DNA from: Actinomadura oligospora ATCC 43269
GTDB lineage: Bacteria; Actinomycetota; Actinomycetes; Streptosporangiales; Streptosporangiaceae
DNA: 64,000 bases
Direction of reading: 5' to 3'
Assembly: GCF_000518265.1 (NCBI RefSeq)
Contig: NZ_KI912410.1
Location: forward strand, 414,774 to 478,773
Position 1 is the first letter of the stretch; the number at the start of each line of letters is the position of its first letter. Both the position numbers and the translations under genes were made by a program. This document shows, piece by piece, positions 48,398 to 56,918 of the stretch. The notes under the pieces were generated by a model, which worked only from the letters and a program-made list of their open reading frames with translations, was not told where the DNA came from and did no database searches.

Positions 48398-49426
48398 GTC
48401 GTCGCGTTCGCGCAGACCCGGCACACGGGCGAGGACGCGGGACTCTCCGAGACCGAGCTGCTCGCCCCGGTCATCACCGAGATCAAGCGGGCCACCGGCG
48501 TCACCCGGTTCGGGTTCACCTGCTCCGGTTCCAACGACTACCTGGCGGGCGCGCCGTTCTCGTTCGTGTCCGCGCTGGACGCGGTCGGCGCGTGGCCGCC
48601 GATCTCCGAGAGCCACGTCGAGATGGACGCCGCGTGGGCGCTGTACGAGGCGTGGGTGAAGCTCCAGCACGGCGAGATCGACACCGCGCTCGTGTACGGC
48701 TTCGGGAAGACGTCGCAGGCCGCCTACCCCGAGGTGTTCACCCAGGGCCTCGACCCGTACTACCTCGCGCCGCTCGGCGTCGACCAGGTCTCGCTCGCCG
48801 CCCTCCAGGCCCGCGCCTACCTGGAGCACACCGGCACCGACGAACGGCGGCTCCAGGAGATCGCCGCCAAGGCCCGCGCGGGCGGACGCGACAACCCGTC
48901 CGCCCTCCACCTGGACGACCCTGGCGAAGCCGACTACGAGGTCGCGCCGCTCCGCCCGCACGACGTCGCACCCGTCACCGACGGCGCCGCCGCGATCGTG
49001 CTCGCGGCCGGGGAGAGGGCCCGTGACCTGGTCGAACGTCCGGCCTGGATCACCGGCATCGACCATCGGAGCGAGCCGCACCAGCCGGGCTTCCGCGACC
49101 TGACGTGCTCGCCGTCGACCCGCCTGGCCGCCGCGAAGGCGGGGGGCACAGGCGGCGTGGAGGTCGCCGAGTTGCACACCCAGTTCAGCCACGAGGAGCT
49201 GATCCTGCGGGACGCCCTGGACCTCGGCGACGGTGTCGCGGTCAACCCGTCCGGCGGGCCGCTCGCGGCGAACCCGGTGATGGCGACCGGCCTGATCCGC
49301 ATCGGCGAGGCCGCCGCCCGGATCGCGGGCGGGACGGCCGGACGCGTCCTCGCGCACGCCACGTCCGGACCCTGCCTCCAGCAGAACCTCGTCTGCGTGA
49401 TGTCGGGAGAACAGAGCGATGGCTAA
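48383..49426 (+). CDS. Lipid-transfer protein/thiolase, Ltp4-like
   Basis: A 347-residue SCP-x-type thiolase-fold protein. The nucleophile Cys47 is in FTCSGSNDYLAG; the catalytic-region His265 is in VAELHTQFSHEEL; and a C-terminal SGGPLAANPVMATGL loop follows. Such enzymes perform retro-aldol or thiolytic cleavage of sterol side-chain CoA esters with DUF35 partners. Order and lengths match mycobacterial ltp4-ltp3 (recalled). Its stop overlaps the next gene by 8 nt. Confidence 0.85.
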   Translation: MRPVAVVAFAQTRHTGEDAGLSETELLAPVITEIKRATGVTRFGFTCSGSNDYLAGAPFSFVSALDAVGAWPPISESHVEMDAAWALYEAWVKLQHGEIDTALVYGFGKTSQAAYPEVFTQGLDPYYLAPLGVDQVSLAALQARAYLEHTGTDERRLQEIAAKARAGGRDNPSALHLDDPGEADYEVAPLRPHDVAPVTDGAAAIVLAAGERARDLVERPAWITGIDHRSEPHQPGFRDLTCSPSTRLAAAKAGGTGGVEVAELHTQFSHEELILRDALDLGDGVAVNPSGGPLAANPVMATGLIRIGEAAARIAGGTAGRVLAHATSGPCLQQNLVCVMSGEQSDG

Positions 49427-50576
49427 CCCGTGCGCCGTGATCGGCGTGGGCCAGACGGCCTACAGGACCAAGCGGCCGGACGTGTCGATGGCCGGGCTGC
49501 TCCGCGAGGCCGCCCGCCGCGCGCTCGACGACGCGGGCCTGACCTGGACCGACATCGACGCCGTCGTCATCGGCAAGGCGCCCGACCTGTTCGAGGGCGT
49601 CATGACGCCCGAGGGGTACCTCGCCGACGCGCTCGGCGCGTCCGGCAAGCCGATCATGCGGGTGCACACCGCCGGGTCGGTGGGCGGCTCGACCGCGATC
49701 GTCGCCGCGAGCCTCGTCCAGTCGGGCGTCCACGACCGCGTCCTCACGGTCGCGTGGGAGAAGCAGTCCGAGTCGAACGCGACGTGGGGGCTGACCGTGT
49801 CCGGCCCGTTCACGACGTCGCTGGTCGTGGGCGCGGGCGGCTACTTCGCCCCGCATATCCGCGCGTACATGCGGCGCAGCGGCGCCCCCGACCACATCGG
49901 CACGCTCGTCGCGGTCAAAGACCGCCAGAACGCGCTGAAGAACCCGTACGCGCACCTCAGGATCCCCGGCATCTCGCGCGAGATGGTCGAGTCGACGCCG
50001 ATGCTGTGGGAGCCGATCCGCTACCTGGAGACCTGCCCGTCCTCGGACGGCGCGTGCGCGATGGTCCTCGCGTCCGAGGACGCCGCGAAAGCGGCCCCGA
50101 ACAGGCCCGCCTGGGTGCACGGCACGGCCATGCGGTCCGAGCCGATCTTCTTCGCCGGACGCGACACCGTGAACCCGCAGGGCGGCAAGGACTGCGCCGC
50201 CGACGTCTATCGGCAGGCCGGGATCAGCGACCCGCGCCGCGAGATCGACGTCGCCGAGGTGTACGTGCCGTTCTCCTGGTACGAGCCGATGTGGCTGGAG
50301 AACCTCGGGTTCTGCGGCGAGGGCGAGGGCTGGAAGCTCACCGAGGCGGGCGCGACCGCGCTCGACGGCGACATCCCGTGGAACGCGTCCGGCGGCGTCC
50401 TCTCGTCCAACCCGATCGGCGCGTCCGGGATGATCCGGTTCGCCGAGGCCGCGCTCCAGGTGCGCGGCATGGCGGGAGAGCACCAGGTGGACGGCGCGCG
50501 CCGCGCCCTCGGCCACGCCTACGGAGGCGGCGCGCAGTTCTTCGCGATGTGGATCGTCGGTAGCGACAAGCCCTAG
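49419..50576 (+). CDS. Thiolase-fold lipid-transfer protein, Ltp3-like, lacking the Cys nucleophile
   Basis: A 385-residue protein. Where active thiolases have Cys, this reads VHTAGSVGGST, with Thr84 at the aligned site. Other conserved segments are HIGTLVAVKDRQNALKNPYA, EIDVAEVYVPFSWYEPMWLE and GGVLSSNPIGASGMIRFAEA. These resemble mycobacterial Ltp3 (recalled), which also has the HTAGSVGG form. It is probably the non-thiolytic partner of the Ltp4-like protein, perhaps forming a heteromer with the DUF35 subunit. ATG 49419 lies within the end of the ltp4-like gene. Confidence 0.86.
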   Translation: MANPCAVIGVGQTAYRTKRPDVSMAGLLREAARRALDDAGLTWTDIDAVVIGKAPDLFEGVMTPEGYLADALGASGKPIMRVHTAGSVGGSTAIVAASLVQSGVHDRVLTVAWEKQSESNATWGLTVSGPFTTSLVVGAGGYFAPHIRAYMRRSGAPDHIGTLVAVKDRQNALKNPYAHLRIPGISREMVESTPMLWEPIRYLETCPSSDGACAMVLASEDAAKAAPNRPAWVHGTAMRSEPIFFAGRDTVNPQGGKDCAADVYRQAGISDPRREIDVAEVYVPFSWYEPMWLENLGFCGEGEGWKLTEAGATALDGDIPWNASGGVLSSNPIGASGMIRFAEAALQVRGMAGEHQVDGARRALGHAYGGGAQFFAMWIVGSDKP

Positions 50577-50651
50577 AGAAACCAGGCAACCCCGAGAGAA
50601 ACAGGCAACACGGCCCGGGCCGTCCCGGCGGCCCACCCCCCGGAGGCCCCG

Positions 50652-52217
50652 ATGGAGTTCAACCACGCCGATCTGTTCGAGGGGGTCTCCGACGCGGTCG
50701 GGGACCGTACCGCCGTCGTCTGCGGCGACCGCCGCATGACGTACGCCGAGCTGGACGCGCACGCCAACCGGCTCGCGCACCACCTGCGCGCGGCCGGGGT
50801 GGAACCGCACCGGCACGTCGCGATCCAGCTCTACAACGGGATCGAGTACGCCGCCGCGATCCTGGCCGCGCTGAAGATCCGCGCCGTCCCGATCAACGTG
50901 AACTACCGGTACGTCGAGGACGAGCTGCGCTACCTCTACCGCGACTCCGACAGCGTCGCGCTGATCTACGACGCCGAGTTCGACGACCGCGTCGCCGCGG
51001 CCCTCTCGGACGTCCCTGACCTGCGGCATCTCGTCTCGGTCGGGGAGTCGTCGATCGCCGGGGCCGTCCGGTACGACGACGCCGTGGCCGCCCAGCCGGA
51101 CACGCGCGACTTCCCGGAGCGCTCCGCCGACGACACCTACATCATCTACACGGGGGGCACGACGGGCATGCCCAAGGGCGTCATGTGGGGCGTCGAGAGC
51201 ATGCTCCGCGCCTTCTGGAACCCGTCCTTCCCGCCCCCGGACAAGCCCGCCGACGTGATCGACCTGGCGCGCTCGTCCGGGCCGATGGTGATGATGCCGA
51301 TCGCGCCGCTCATGCACGGCGCGGCCCAGCAGGCCACGTTCATCTCCTGGTGCATGGGCGCGACCGTCGTCTACGCGCGCCGCTTCGAGGCCGCCGAGGT
51401 GTGGCGGACGATCGAGCGCGAGGGGGTCAACTCGCTGACGATCACCGGCGACGCGATGGCGATCCCGATGGCGGACGAGCTGGCGCGCGGCGGCTACGAC
51501 ACGTCCTCGCTGCTGGCGTTCGTCTCGACCGGCGCGATCCTCACCGGGACGGTCCGCGACCGCATCGCCGCGCTGCTGCCGAACACGATGATCCTGGACC
51601 GGTTCGGCTCGACCGAGTCGGGCTCCACCGCCGAGGCCGTCGCGGGGACCTCGCCCGAGAAGGGCCTGCGCTTCACCCCGGACGTGCCGAACATCGCCGT
51701 CCTGGACGACGCGCTCCGGCCCGTCGAACCGGGGTCGGGGGTGATCGGGCAGCTCGCCCGCACCGGGTACATCGCGCGCGGCTACTACAACGACCCGGAG
51801 AAGACCGCCCGGACGTTCCCCGAGGCGGACGGCCGCCGCTGGCTGCTCACCGGCGACATCGCGACGGTCGAGGCGGACGGCACGATCTCGGTCTTCGGAC
51901 GCGGCTCGCAGGCGATCAACACCGGCGGCGAGAAGGTCTTCCCGGAGGAGGTCGAGGCCGTCCTCAAGGGGCATCCGGACGTCTACGACGCGGTCGTCAC
52001 AGGGGTCCCGGACGAGCGCTGGGGCGCCCGGGTCGCCGCCGTCGTCCAGCCGTCGTCCGGAGTGTCCCCGGATCCGGACGATCTCGACGCGCACTGCCGG
52101 CGGCACCTGTCGGGGTACAAGGTGCCGCGCGCGTACGCGTTCGTGGAGGAGATGAGGCGCTCCCCGGCGGGCAAGGCCGACTACCGGTGGGCGCGGGAGA
52201 TCGCCGAAGGCGTTTGA
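50652..52217 (+). CDS. Steroid/side-chain acyl-CoA synthetase, FadD19-like
   Basis: A 521-residue adenylating enzyme. Motifs: YTGGTTGMPKGVMWG (P-loop), PIAPLMHGAAQQATF, ITGDAMAIPMADEL, FGSTESGST, and the C-terminal RRSPAGKADYRWAREIAEG. These are the diagnostic segments of mycobacterial FadD19/FadD17-type sterol side-chain CoA ligases (recalled). It would activate the C26/C24 carboxyl of a sterol side chain and feed the hydratase, thiolase and DUF35 proteins of the same cluster. It starts at ATG 50652, with GGAGG upstream. Confidence 0.88.
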   Translation: MEFNHADLFEGVSDAVGDRTAVVCGDRRMTYAELDAHANRLAHHLRAAGVEPHRHVAIQLYNGIEYAAAILAALKIRAVPINVNYRYVEDELRYLYRDSDSVALIYDAEFDDRVAAALSDVPDLRHLVSVGESSIAGAVRYDDAVAAQPDTRDFPERSADDTYIIYTGGTTGMPKGVMWGVESMLRAFWNPSFPPPDKPADVIDLARSSGPMVMMPIAPLMHGAAQQATFISWCMGATVVYARRFEAAEVWRTIEREGVNSLTITGDAMAIPMADELARGGYDTSSLLAFVSTGAILTGTVRDRIAALLPNTMILDRFGSTESGSTAEAVAGTSPEKGLRFTPDVPNIAVLDDALRPVEPGSGVIGQLARTGYIARGYYNDPEKTARTFPEADGRRWLLTGDIATVEADGTISVFGRGSQAINTGGEKVFPEEVEAVLKGHPDVYDAVVTGVPDERWGARVAAVVQPSSGVSPDPDDLDAHCRRHLSGYKVPRAYAFVEEMRRSPAGKADYRWAREIAEGV

Positions 52218-52264
52218 TCAGCTTCGGTGGTGCCGGGCCAGGCGGGCGGGCGAGGGCGTCCGGG

Positions 52265-52699
52265 TCAGGCGACGCTGCGGGCGGCGAAGGTGAGGGTCAG
52301 GTCGGCGTCGTCGGCCGGGGCGTCCTCGGGGAGGTGCCAGCAGACCTGGTAGGTGACCTCGTGCGGGGCGCCGTCGCCCTGGGCCGTCCAGTTGCCGAAG
52401 CCGCGCTCGGGGCGCTCGGGGCTGGTGCAGTCGGCGAGCGAGCCGCTGAAGACCGGGTAGGGGAGCCGCCGCCGGGACGCCTCGTAGATGCCGACGCGGA
52501 TGTCCTGGGCCTGCGGGCAGGGGGCGTTCTCGCGGCGGACGCGCATCGCGACGACCGCGTCGCAGGTGCCGGTGTAGCGGACGGTGACCGTCCGGGTGCC
52601 GCGCTCGCCCGGCGCCAGGCCGGACAGCCGCAGGCATACGGCGGCCTCCTCGCCGGACGAGAGGCCGACGGTCTCGGTGGAGATGATGTTGGTGCTCAA
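52265..52699 (-). CDS. Hypothetical protein, predicted beta-sandwich
   Basis: A 144-residue protein without signal peptide or membrane helix. Alternating hydrophobic strands (RTVTVRYTGTCDAVVAMRV, HEVTYQVCWHLPEDA, ADLTLTFAAR) suggest an immunoglobulin-like sandwich, with five cysteines in total. It begins MSTNIISTETVGLSSGEE. Composition resembles camelysin/TasA-like domains, but the signal expected of those is absent. Family not recognised. Confidence 0.55.
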   Translation of the reverse strand: MSTNIISTETVGLSSGEEAAVCLRLSGLAPGERGTRTVTVRYTGTCDAVVAMRVRRENAPCPQAQDIRVGIYEASRRRLPYPVFSGSLADCTSPERPERGFGNWTAQGDGAPHEVTYQVCWHLPEDAPADDADLTLTFAARSVA

Positions 52700-52911
52700 G
52701 CTCTCGCCCCCGCGCGGAATCGTGTTCGTCGCGCGCGCCGCTCGCGGGCGGGTTCGCCCTGGTACGGCACGGATCGCTGGTCAGTGGTCCAGACCATTGC
52801 CGAGTATAGATCGTCCGAGGTGATGCCTTTCACGTTTCGGGAAGATCGGAAACGGGGAAAAAGATCACCCTGGTCGCCAACCTTCCGGCGATGTCCTGTA
52901 TCTCATGACGC

Positions 52912-53487
52912 ATGAACAAGATGATCGTGAGGGGCGCGACCCTCGCCATGGCGCTGTGCCTCGCCTCCCCGGCCCTCGTGGCCTGCGGCGGAGACTCCAA
53001 GTCCGACGACAAGACGGAAGCCGGAAGCACGGCCACTTCCAGTAAGGGAGCGGAGGGTTCGGGAGGAACCGATGGCACGGGCGGCTCTGACACCAACGGC
53101 GGCGCTCCGGCGGCGGGCTCCTCCCCCAAGCCCAAGGGCTCGCTGAAGGCGGTCAAGCTCCCGGTCCCCGGGGACCTGTCCGGCGCGCTGCAGGACACCT
53201 ACTTCGCGGTGGCCGGGAAGGGCGACGCGAAGCGCAAGCGCGAGAACGTGATGCTGCCGAAGCACGTCCTGTTCGGCAAGGTGACCGGCGCGAACGGAGG
53301 CGTCCAGTTCTACGCGGTCGGTGACATCGGGTTCAAGAACGACCCGGTCTCCCAGCAGGACGGCCCGCACGTCTGGAAGAAGGACGACAGCCAGAACAGC
53401 TGGTCCTACGTCGGCGACACCGGCGGCGCCCTCTGCGGCAAGGTGCCCGCGGACCTGGTGAAGGCCTGGGGCAAGTCCTGTAACTGA
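52912..53487 (+). CDS. Lipoprotein of unknown function
   Basis: A 191-residue lipoprotein; the lipobox ALVAC gives lipidated Cys25. A Ser/Thr/Gly-rich linker (about 26-80) leads to a folded domain (about 85-191) with an IGFKNDPVSQQDGPHVW segment and two cysteines near the end (GALCGKV and GKSCN) that could pair. The linker is typical of surface-exposed actinobacterial lipoproteins. No family is recognised. A divergent gene lies upstream. Confidence 0.68.
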   Translation: MNKMIVRGATLAMALCLASPALVACGGDSKSDDKTEAGSTATSSKGAEGSGGTDGTGGSDTNGGAPAAGSSPKPKGSLKAVKLPVPGDLSGALQDTYFAVAGKGDAKRKRENVMLPKHVLFGKVTGANGGVQFYAVGDIGFKNDPVSQQDGPHVWKKDDSQNSWSYVGDTGGALCGKVPADLVKAWGKSCN

Positions 53488-53590
53488 CCCGCCAACTGAC
53501 ACCTGACCGATGAGGGCGGGCGCCAGCTCCCGGCGCCCGCCCGTGACCCGACCGCGCCGACCGGTCACCCCTCACGTCCGTGAGCTGGGA

Positions 53591-53602
53591 ACGTTGTAAC
53601 GT
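53591..53602 (+). promoter_or_regulatory. Candidate MarR operator
   Basis: ACGTT-GT-AACGT is a perfect 5-bp inverted repeat with a 2-bp spacer, 36 nt before the MarR start. MarR repressors typically bind such dyads over their own promoter. An additional AGACGTT half-site follows at about 53616. Confidence 0.45.
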
Positions 53603-53637
53603 CCCTGCTGTTGAGAGACGTTTGCCGGAGGTGATCG

Positions 53638-54105
53638 GTGACCCCCGAACGGGCCCGGATGGTCGAGGAGCTGCGCGCGGCGATGCAGCGCGGCACGATG
53701 TACACGGTGCTGCTGCACCACGCCACGGCGGCCAAGGCGGGGCTCAACGTCACCGACGCCCAGTGCATCAACGCGCTGGTCCTGGACGGCCCCCAGACGC
53801 CGGGACGGCTCGCCCAGCTCATGGGCATCACCACCGGCGGGGCGATCACCACCGTGATCGACCGGCTGGAGCGCGCGGGCTACGTCCGGCGCAGCCCCGA
53901 CCCGGAGGACCGGCGCCGCGTGATCGTCGAGCCCGTCCCCGAGCGGGTCGCCGCGTTCGGTGCCTACTTCGAGCCCATCGCGCGCGCGTTCGGCGAGCGC
54001 ATGGCCGGGATGGACGACGACAGGCTGCGCGTCCTGCTCGACTGGATCGAGGAGAACAACCGCGTCATGCCGTCGGTCATCGCCGAGATCCGCGGGATGG
54101 ACTGA
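53638..54105 (+). CDS. MarR-family regulator
   Basis: A 155-residue regulator from GTG 53638 (CCGGAG ribosome binding site). The winged-helix region contains VTDAQCINALVLDG, RLAQLMGITTGGAITTVIDR and AGYVRRSPDPEDRRRVIV, typical of MarR. The C-terminus ends IRGMD, inside a 26-bp tandem repeat that continues past the stop. A dyad upstream suggests autoregulation. No divergent target is obvious. Confidence 0.85.
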   Translation: MTPERARMVEELRAAMQRGTMYTVLLHHATAAKAGLNVTDAQCINALVLDGPQTPGRLAQLMGITTGGAITTVIDRLERAGYVRRSPDPEDRRRVIVEPVPERVAAFGAYFEPIARAFGERMAGMDDDRLRVLLDWIEENNRVMPSVIAEIRGMD

Positions 54106-54162
54106 CGGAGAAGATCCGCGGGATGGACTGACGGAGAAGATCCGCGGGATGGACTGACGGAG
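54087..54162 (+). repeat. 26-bp tandem repeat, three copies, across the marR stop codon
   Basis: Units at 54087-54112, 54113-54138 and 54139-54162 (last one truncated) all contain GATCCGCGGGATGGACTGAC. Copy 1 encodes the C-terminal IRGMD and stop; copies 2 and 3 lie beyond it. Since 26 is not a multiple of 3, the extra copies would not extend the protein. This points to recent slippage or unequal exchange. Confidence 0.9.
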
Positions 54163-54197
54163 CTCCGCGAGACGGGCTGACGGCGCGGCGAGGCCGC

Positions 54198-54773
54198 TCA
54201 CGTGGTGATGCGGCCCCGGAGCAGGTCCATGAGGGTGGCGTGGACGTCGTCCAGCGGACGGTCCGGCTGGAGGGTGCGCCAGTCGAGCGCGACCGTGAGC
54301 ACCATCCCGAACACCGCGGACGCGGCCATGCCCACGTCCAGGTCGGCGCGCAGGTCGCCCGCCGCGACGGCGGCGCGGACGACGTCGCCGACCACGTCGA
54401 TCGTGCGCTCCCGGATCAGCCGGGCGGCCTGCGGCCAGTCGCCGCCCGCCCGCCACGTCTCGGCGATCAGCAGCCGCGCGAACGACTCGTGCTCGCCGAT
54501 GAACACCAGCTCGGCCCGGACGACCGCGGACAGCGCGTCGAGGGGCGCGAGGCCCTCCGACGCGTCCCGCAGGGCGGCCCCGAACCGCTCGACGCCGTAC
54601 TCCAGCAGCGCTGTGAACAGCGCGTTCTTGCTGCCGAAGTTGTAGTAGACGGTGCCCTTGGCGCAGCCCGCCCGGTCGGCGATCTGGTCGACCGAGGCCG
54701 CCGCGAAACCCCGCTCGGCGATCAGCTCGATCGCCGCGGTGAACAGCCGCTCGCGCGTCTCGGTCCGGCTCAC
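54198..54773 (-). CDS. TetR-family repressor of the YhgE export operon
   Basis: A 191-residue TetR: LFTAAIELIAERGFAAASVD then CAKGTVYYNFGSKNALF forms the HTH. The C-terminal domain has no recognised ligand pocket. It is the last gene of the operon ATPase-permease-TetR (21-nt gap after the permease). The obvious operator is the near-perfect dyad at 57751-57776 before the ATPase, so it probably represses the whole operon, including itself. Confidence 0.87.
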   Translation of the reverse strand: MSRTETRERLFTAAIELIAERGFAAASVDQIADRAGCAKGTVYYNFGSKNALFTALLEYGVERFGAALRDASEGLAPLDALSAVVRAELVFIGEHESFARLLIAETWRAGGDWPQAARLIRERTIDVVGDVVRAAVAAGDLRADLDVGMAASAVFGMVLTVALDWRTLQPDRPLDDVHATLMDLLRGRITT

Positions 54774-54794
54774 GTGTGTCTCCTGTGTCTCCGC

Positions 54795-56918
54795 TCAGAG
54801 CTTGAGGACGGGGTGCAGCCGCTTCATCGTCCACACCCGGTTCCCGCGGACGGCGAGGGCGGTGAGCGCGAGCCCGCCGACCAGGAAGGCCGCCAGCACT
54901 CCCGTACCCTGCCATACCGGGGTGAGCTCGCCGCCGCTGATCAGCCGCCGGACCCCGTCCACCACCCAGGACATGGGCAGGAACGGCCGGATGGCCTGGA
55001 AGAACCCGGGGCTGGTCTCGATCGGGTAGGTGCCCGCGGCCGAGGTCAGCTGGAGCATCAGCAGCGCCAGCGCGATCACCCGTCCGACCGGCCCGAACTT
55101 CACGTTCACCCACTGGATCACCGCGAGGAACGAGGCGGACGCCAGCGACAGGAACGCGATCAGTCCCGGCCACCGCTCGGCGTGCAGGCCGAGCGCGGGC
55201 GCCCAGCGCAGCACCGCCAGGACGACCGCGACCTGCGCGACGCCGATCGCGGCGGCGGGCAGCCAGCCCGCGAGCGCGACCCGCCAGGCGGGCGCCGTCC
55301 CGGCCGCCGCGCGCGGGTTCACCGGACGCAGCAGCATGTAGACGACCATCCCGCCGACCCACAGCGACAGCGGGACGAAGAACGGCGCGAACCCGGTGCC
55401 GTAGTTCGGCACGGCGTTGTCGGTCGTGCTGGCGAGCTTGACCGGGCTGCTCATCATGTCCGCGCGGGAGTTCCGCTCGTCCGAGCCGTAGTCCGGGACC
55501 TGCCCGGCGCCCTTGCCGAGCTGCCCGGACAGCTCCCCGCCGCCGCGCGCGGCCTTGGCGTTGCCGTCGCTGATCTGCCCGAGCGCCGTCTCCAGCGTCA
55601 CCGCGCCGCCCGACAGCTGCCCGATGCCGGACGTCAGCTGCGTCGAACCGTTCAGAAGCTTGCCGGAACCCGTGGAGAGCTGCGCCGAGCCACCGGCGAG
55701 CTGCTGCGCGCCCGCGTTCAGCTTGTCCACGTTCTGCCGGGCCGCCTCGACCTTGCCCGCGAGCGTCGGCGCGTCCTTGGCGATCTTCTGCGCGGCGGCC
55801 TTGACCTCCCGCGCGTTCGCGGCGAGCCGCTTGAGGTCACCGGTGTGAGAGCGGACGAACGCGTCCACCTGCCGCGCGACGCCGGTCACCCGCTCCGCCG
55901 AGCCGGTGAGCTGCCCCCGGACGTCCGCCGGGATCTCCGGATGGGCGGCCAGGTACTTCTTCAGCTCCGCCTGCGCGGCCTCGGCCTGCCGGACGGCGTC
56001 CGCGCTCTGCTTCGGAAGCTCCCCGGCCCCCGCCGACAGCGCGTCCGCGCCCCGGGCGACGAGCAGCGCCCCGTCCCGGATCTCCGGCGCGTGCTTCTGA
56101 AGGAGCGGGACGATCGTGTCGGCCGCGTTCCCCACGGCCGTGTCGAGCTGCTGGACGCCCGCCGCGAGCTTCTTGTTCCCGGCCGCGACCTGGTCGGCGC
56201 CCTGCTGGAGCGTGCCGAGCCCGTCGGTGATCTGCTGGGACGCGCCGTGCGCCTTGTCGATGCCCTGCTTCAGCTGTCCCGCGCCGTCCTGGACCTTGCC
56301 GCCCGCCTCGGCGAGCTTCCTGTTGCCGTCGGCCAGCTCGCCCGCGCCCTTCGCGGCCTTCTCCAGCTGCCCGTGCATCGTCCCGAAGGACACGAAGACC
56401 TGGTCGAAGTACCCCTTCGCCGCGGTGTCACCCGCCGCCGCGCCGATCTCCTTGAACGCGGCCTGCGCGAGCGTCCCGACGACGTAGTTGTTCGAGTCGT
56501 TGATCCGGACCTTCAGGTCGGCCGGAGTCGGCAGGCCCTTCCCGGACGCCCCGGCGATGCGCTCGCTGAAGTCCGCCGGGATCGTCAGCGACATGTAGTA
56601 CTTCCCGTCGCGGACGCCCTTCTCGGCGGTCGCGTCGTCCACGCTCTTCCAGTCGAAGACCTGCCGCTTCTTCAGCTGCTCGGCCAGGTCGTGCCCGGCG
56701 TTCACGCTGGTGCCGCCCGCCTTCGCGGGCTTGTCGTCGACGACCAGCGCGACCGGGAGGTTGTGCATCCGGCCGTAGGGGTCCCAGAACGACCACAGGT
56801 ACAACCCCGCGTACAGCAGGGGCAGCAGGACCATCCCGACCAGCGCGATCATCGTCAGCGGATGCCGCCGGAACCGTCGCAGCTCCAGCGCGCCCGCCGT
56901 CAGCGAGGGCAGTCTCAT
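54795..56918 (-). CDS. YhgE/Pip-domain membrane transporter subunit
   Basis: A 707-residue protein starting at ATG 56918 (ATGA overlap with the ATPase gene). An N-terminal helix and a YhgE/Pip-like region (WDPYGRMHNLPVALV, then VDDATAEKGVRDGKYYMSLTI) precede a very long helical/heptad-like stalk (about 200-480) of repeats such as QITDGLGTLQQGADQVAAG. Five to six helices follow in the C-terminal third (LSLWVGGMVVYMLL and others). These proteins, related to phage-infection protein Pip and type VII accessory EsaA, form export channels whose cargo is unknown. Operon partners are a degenerate ATPase and a TetR. Confidence 0.85.
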   Translation of the reverse strand: MRLPSLTAGALELRRFRRHPLTMIALVGMVLLPLLYAGLYLWSFWDPYGRMHNLPVALVVDDKPAKAGGTSVNAGHDLAEQLKKRQVFDWKSVDDATAEKGVRDGKYYMSLTIPADFSERIAGASGKGLPTPADLKVRINDSNNYVVGTLAQAAFKEIGAAAGDTAAKGYFDQVFVSFGTMHGQLEKAAKGAGELADGNRKLAEAGGKVQDGAGQLKQGIDKAHGASQQITDGLGTLQQGADQVAAGNKKLAAGVQQLDTAVGNAADTIVPLLQKHAPEIRDGALLVARGADALSAGAGELPKQSADAVRQAEAAQAELKKYLAAHPEIPADVRGQLTGSAERVTGVARQVDAFVRSHTGDLKRLAANAREVKAAAQKIAKDAPTLAGKVEAARQNVDKLNAGAQQLAGGSAQLSTGSGKLLNGSTQLTSGIGQLSGGAVTLETALGQISDGNAKAARGGGELSGQLGKGAGQVPDYGSDERNSRADMMSSPVKLASTTDNAVPNYGTGFAPFFVPLSLWVGGMVVYMLLRPVNPRAAAGTAPAWRVALAGWLPAAAIGVAQVAVVLAVLRWAPALGLHAERWPGLIAFLSLASASFLAVIQWVNVKFGPVGRVIALALLMLQLTSAAGTYPIETSPGFFQAIRPFLPMSWVVDGVRRLISGGELTPVWQGTGVLAAFLVGGLALTALAVRGNRVWTMKRLHPVLKL

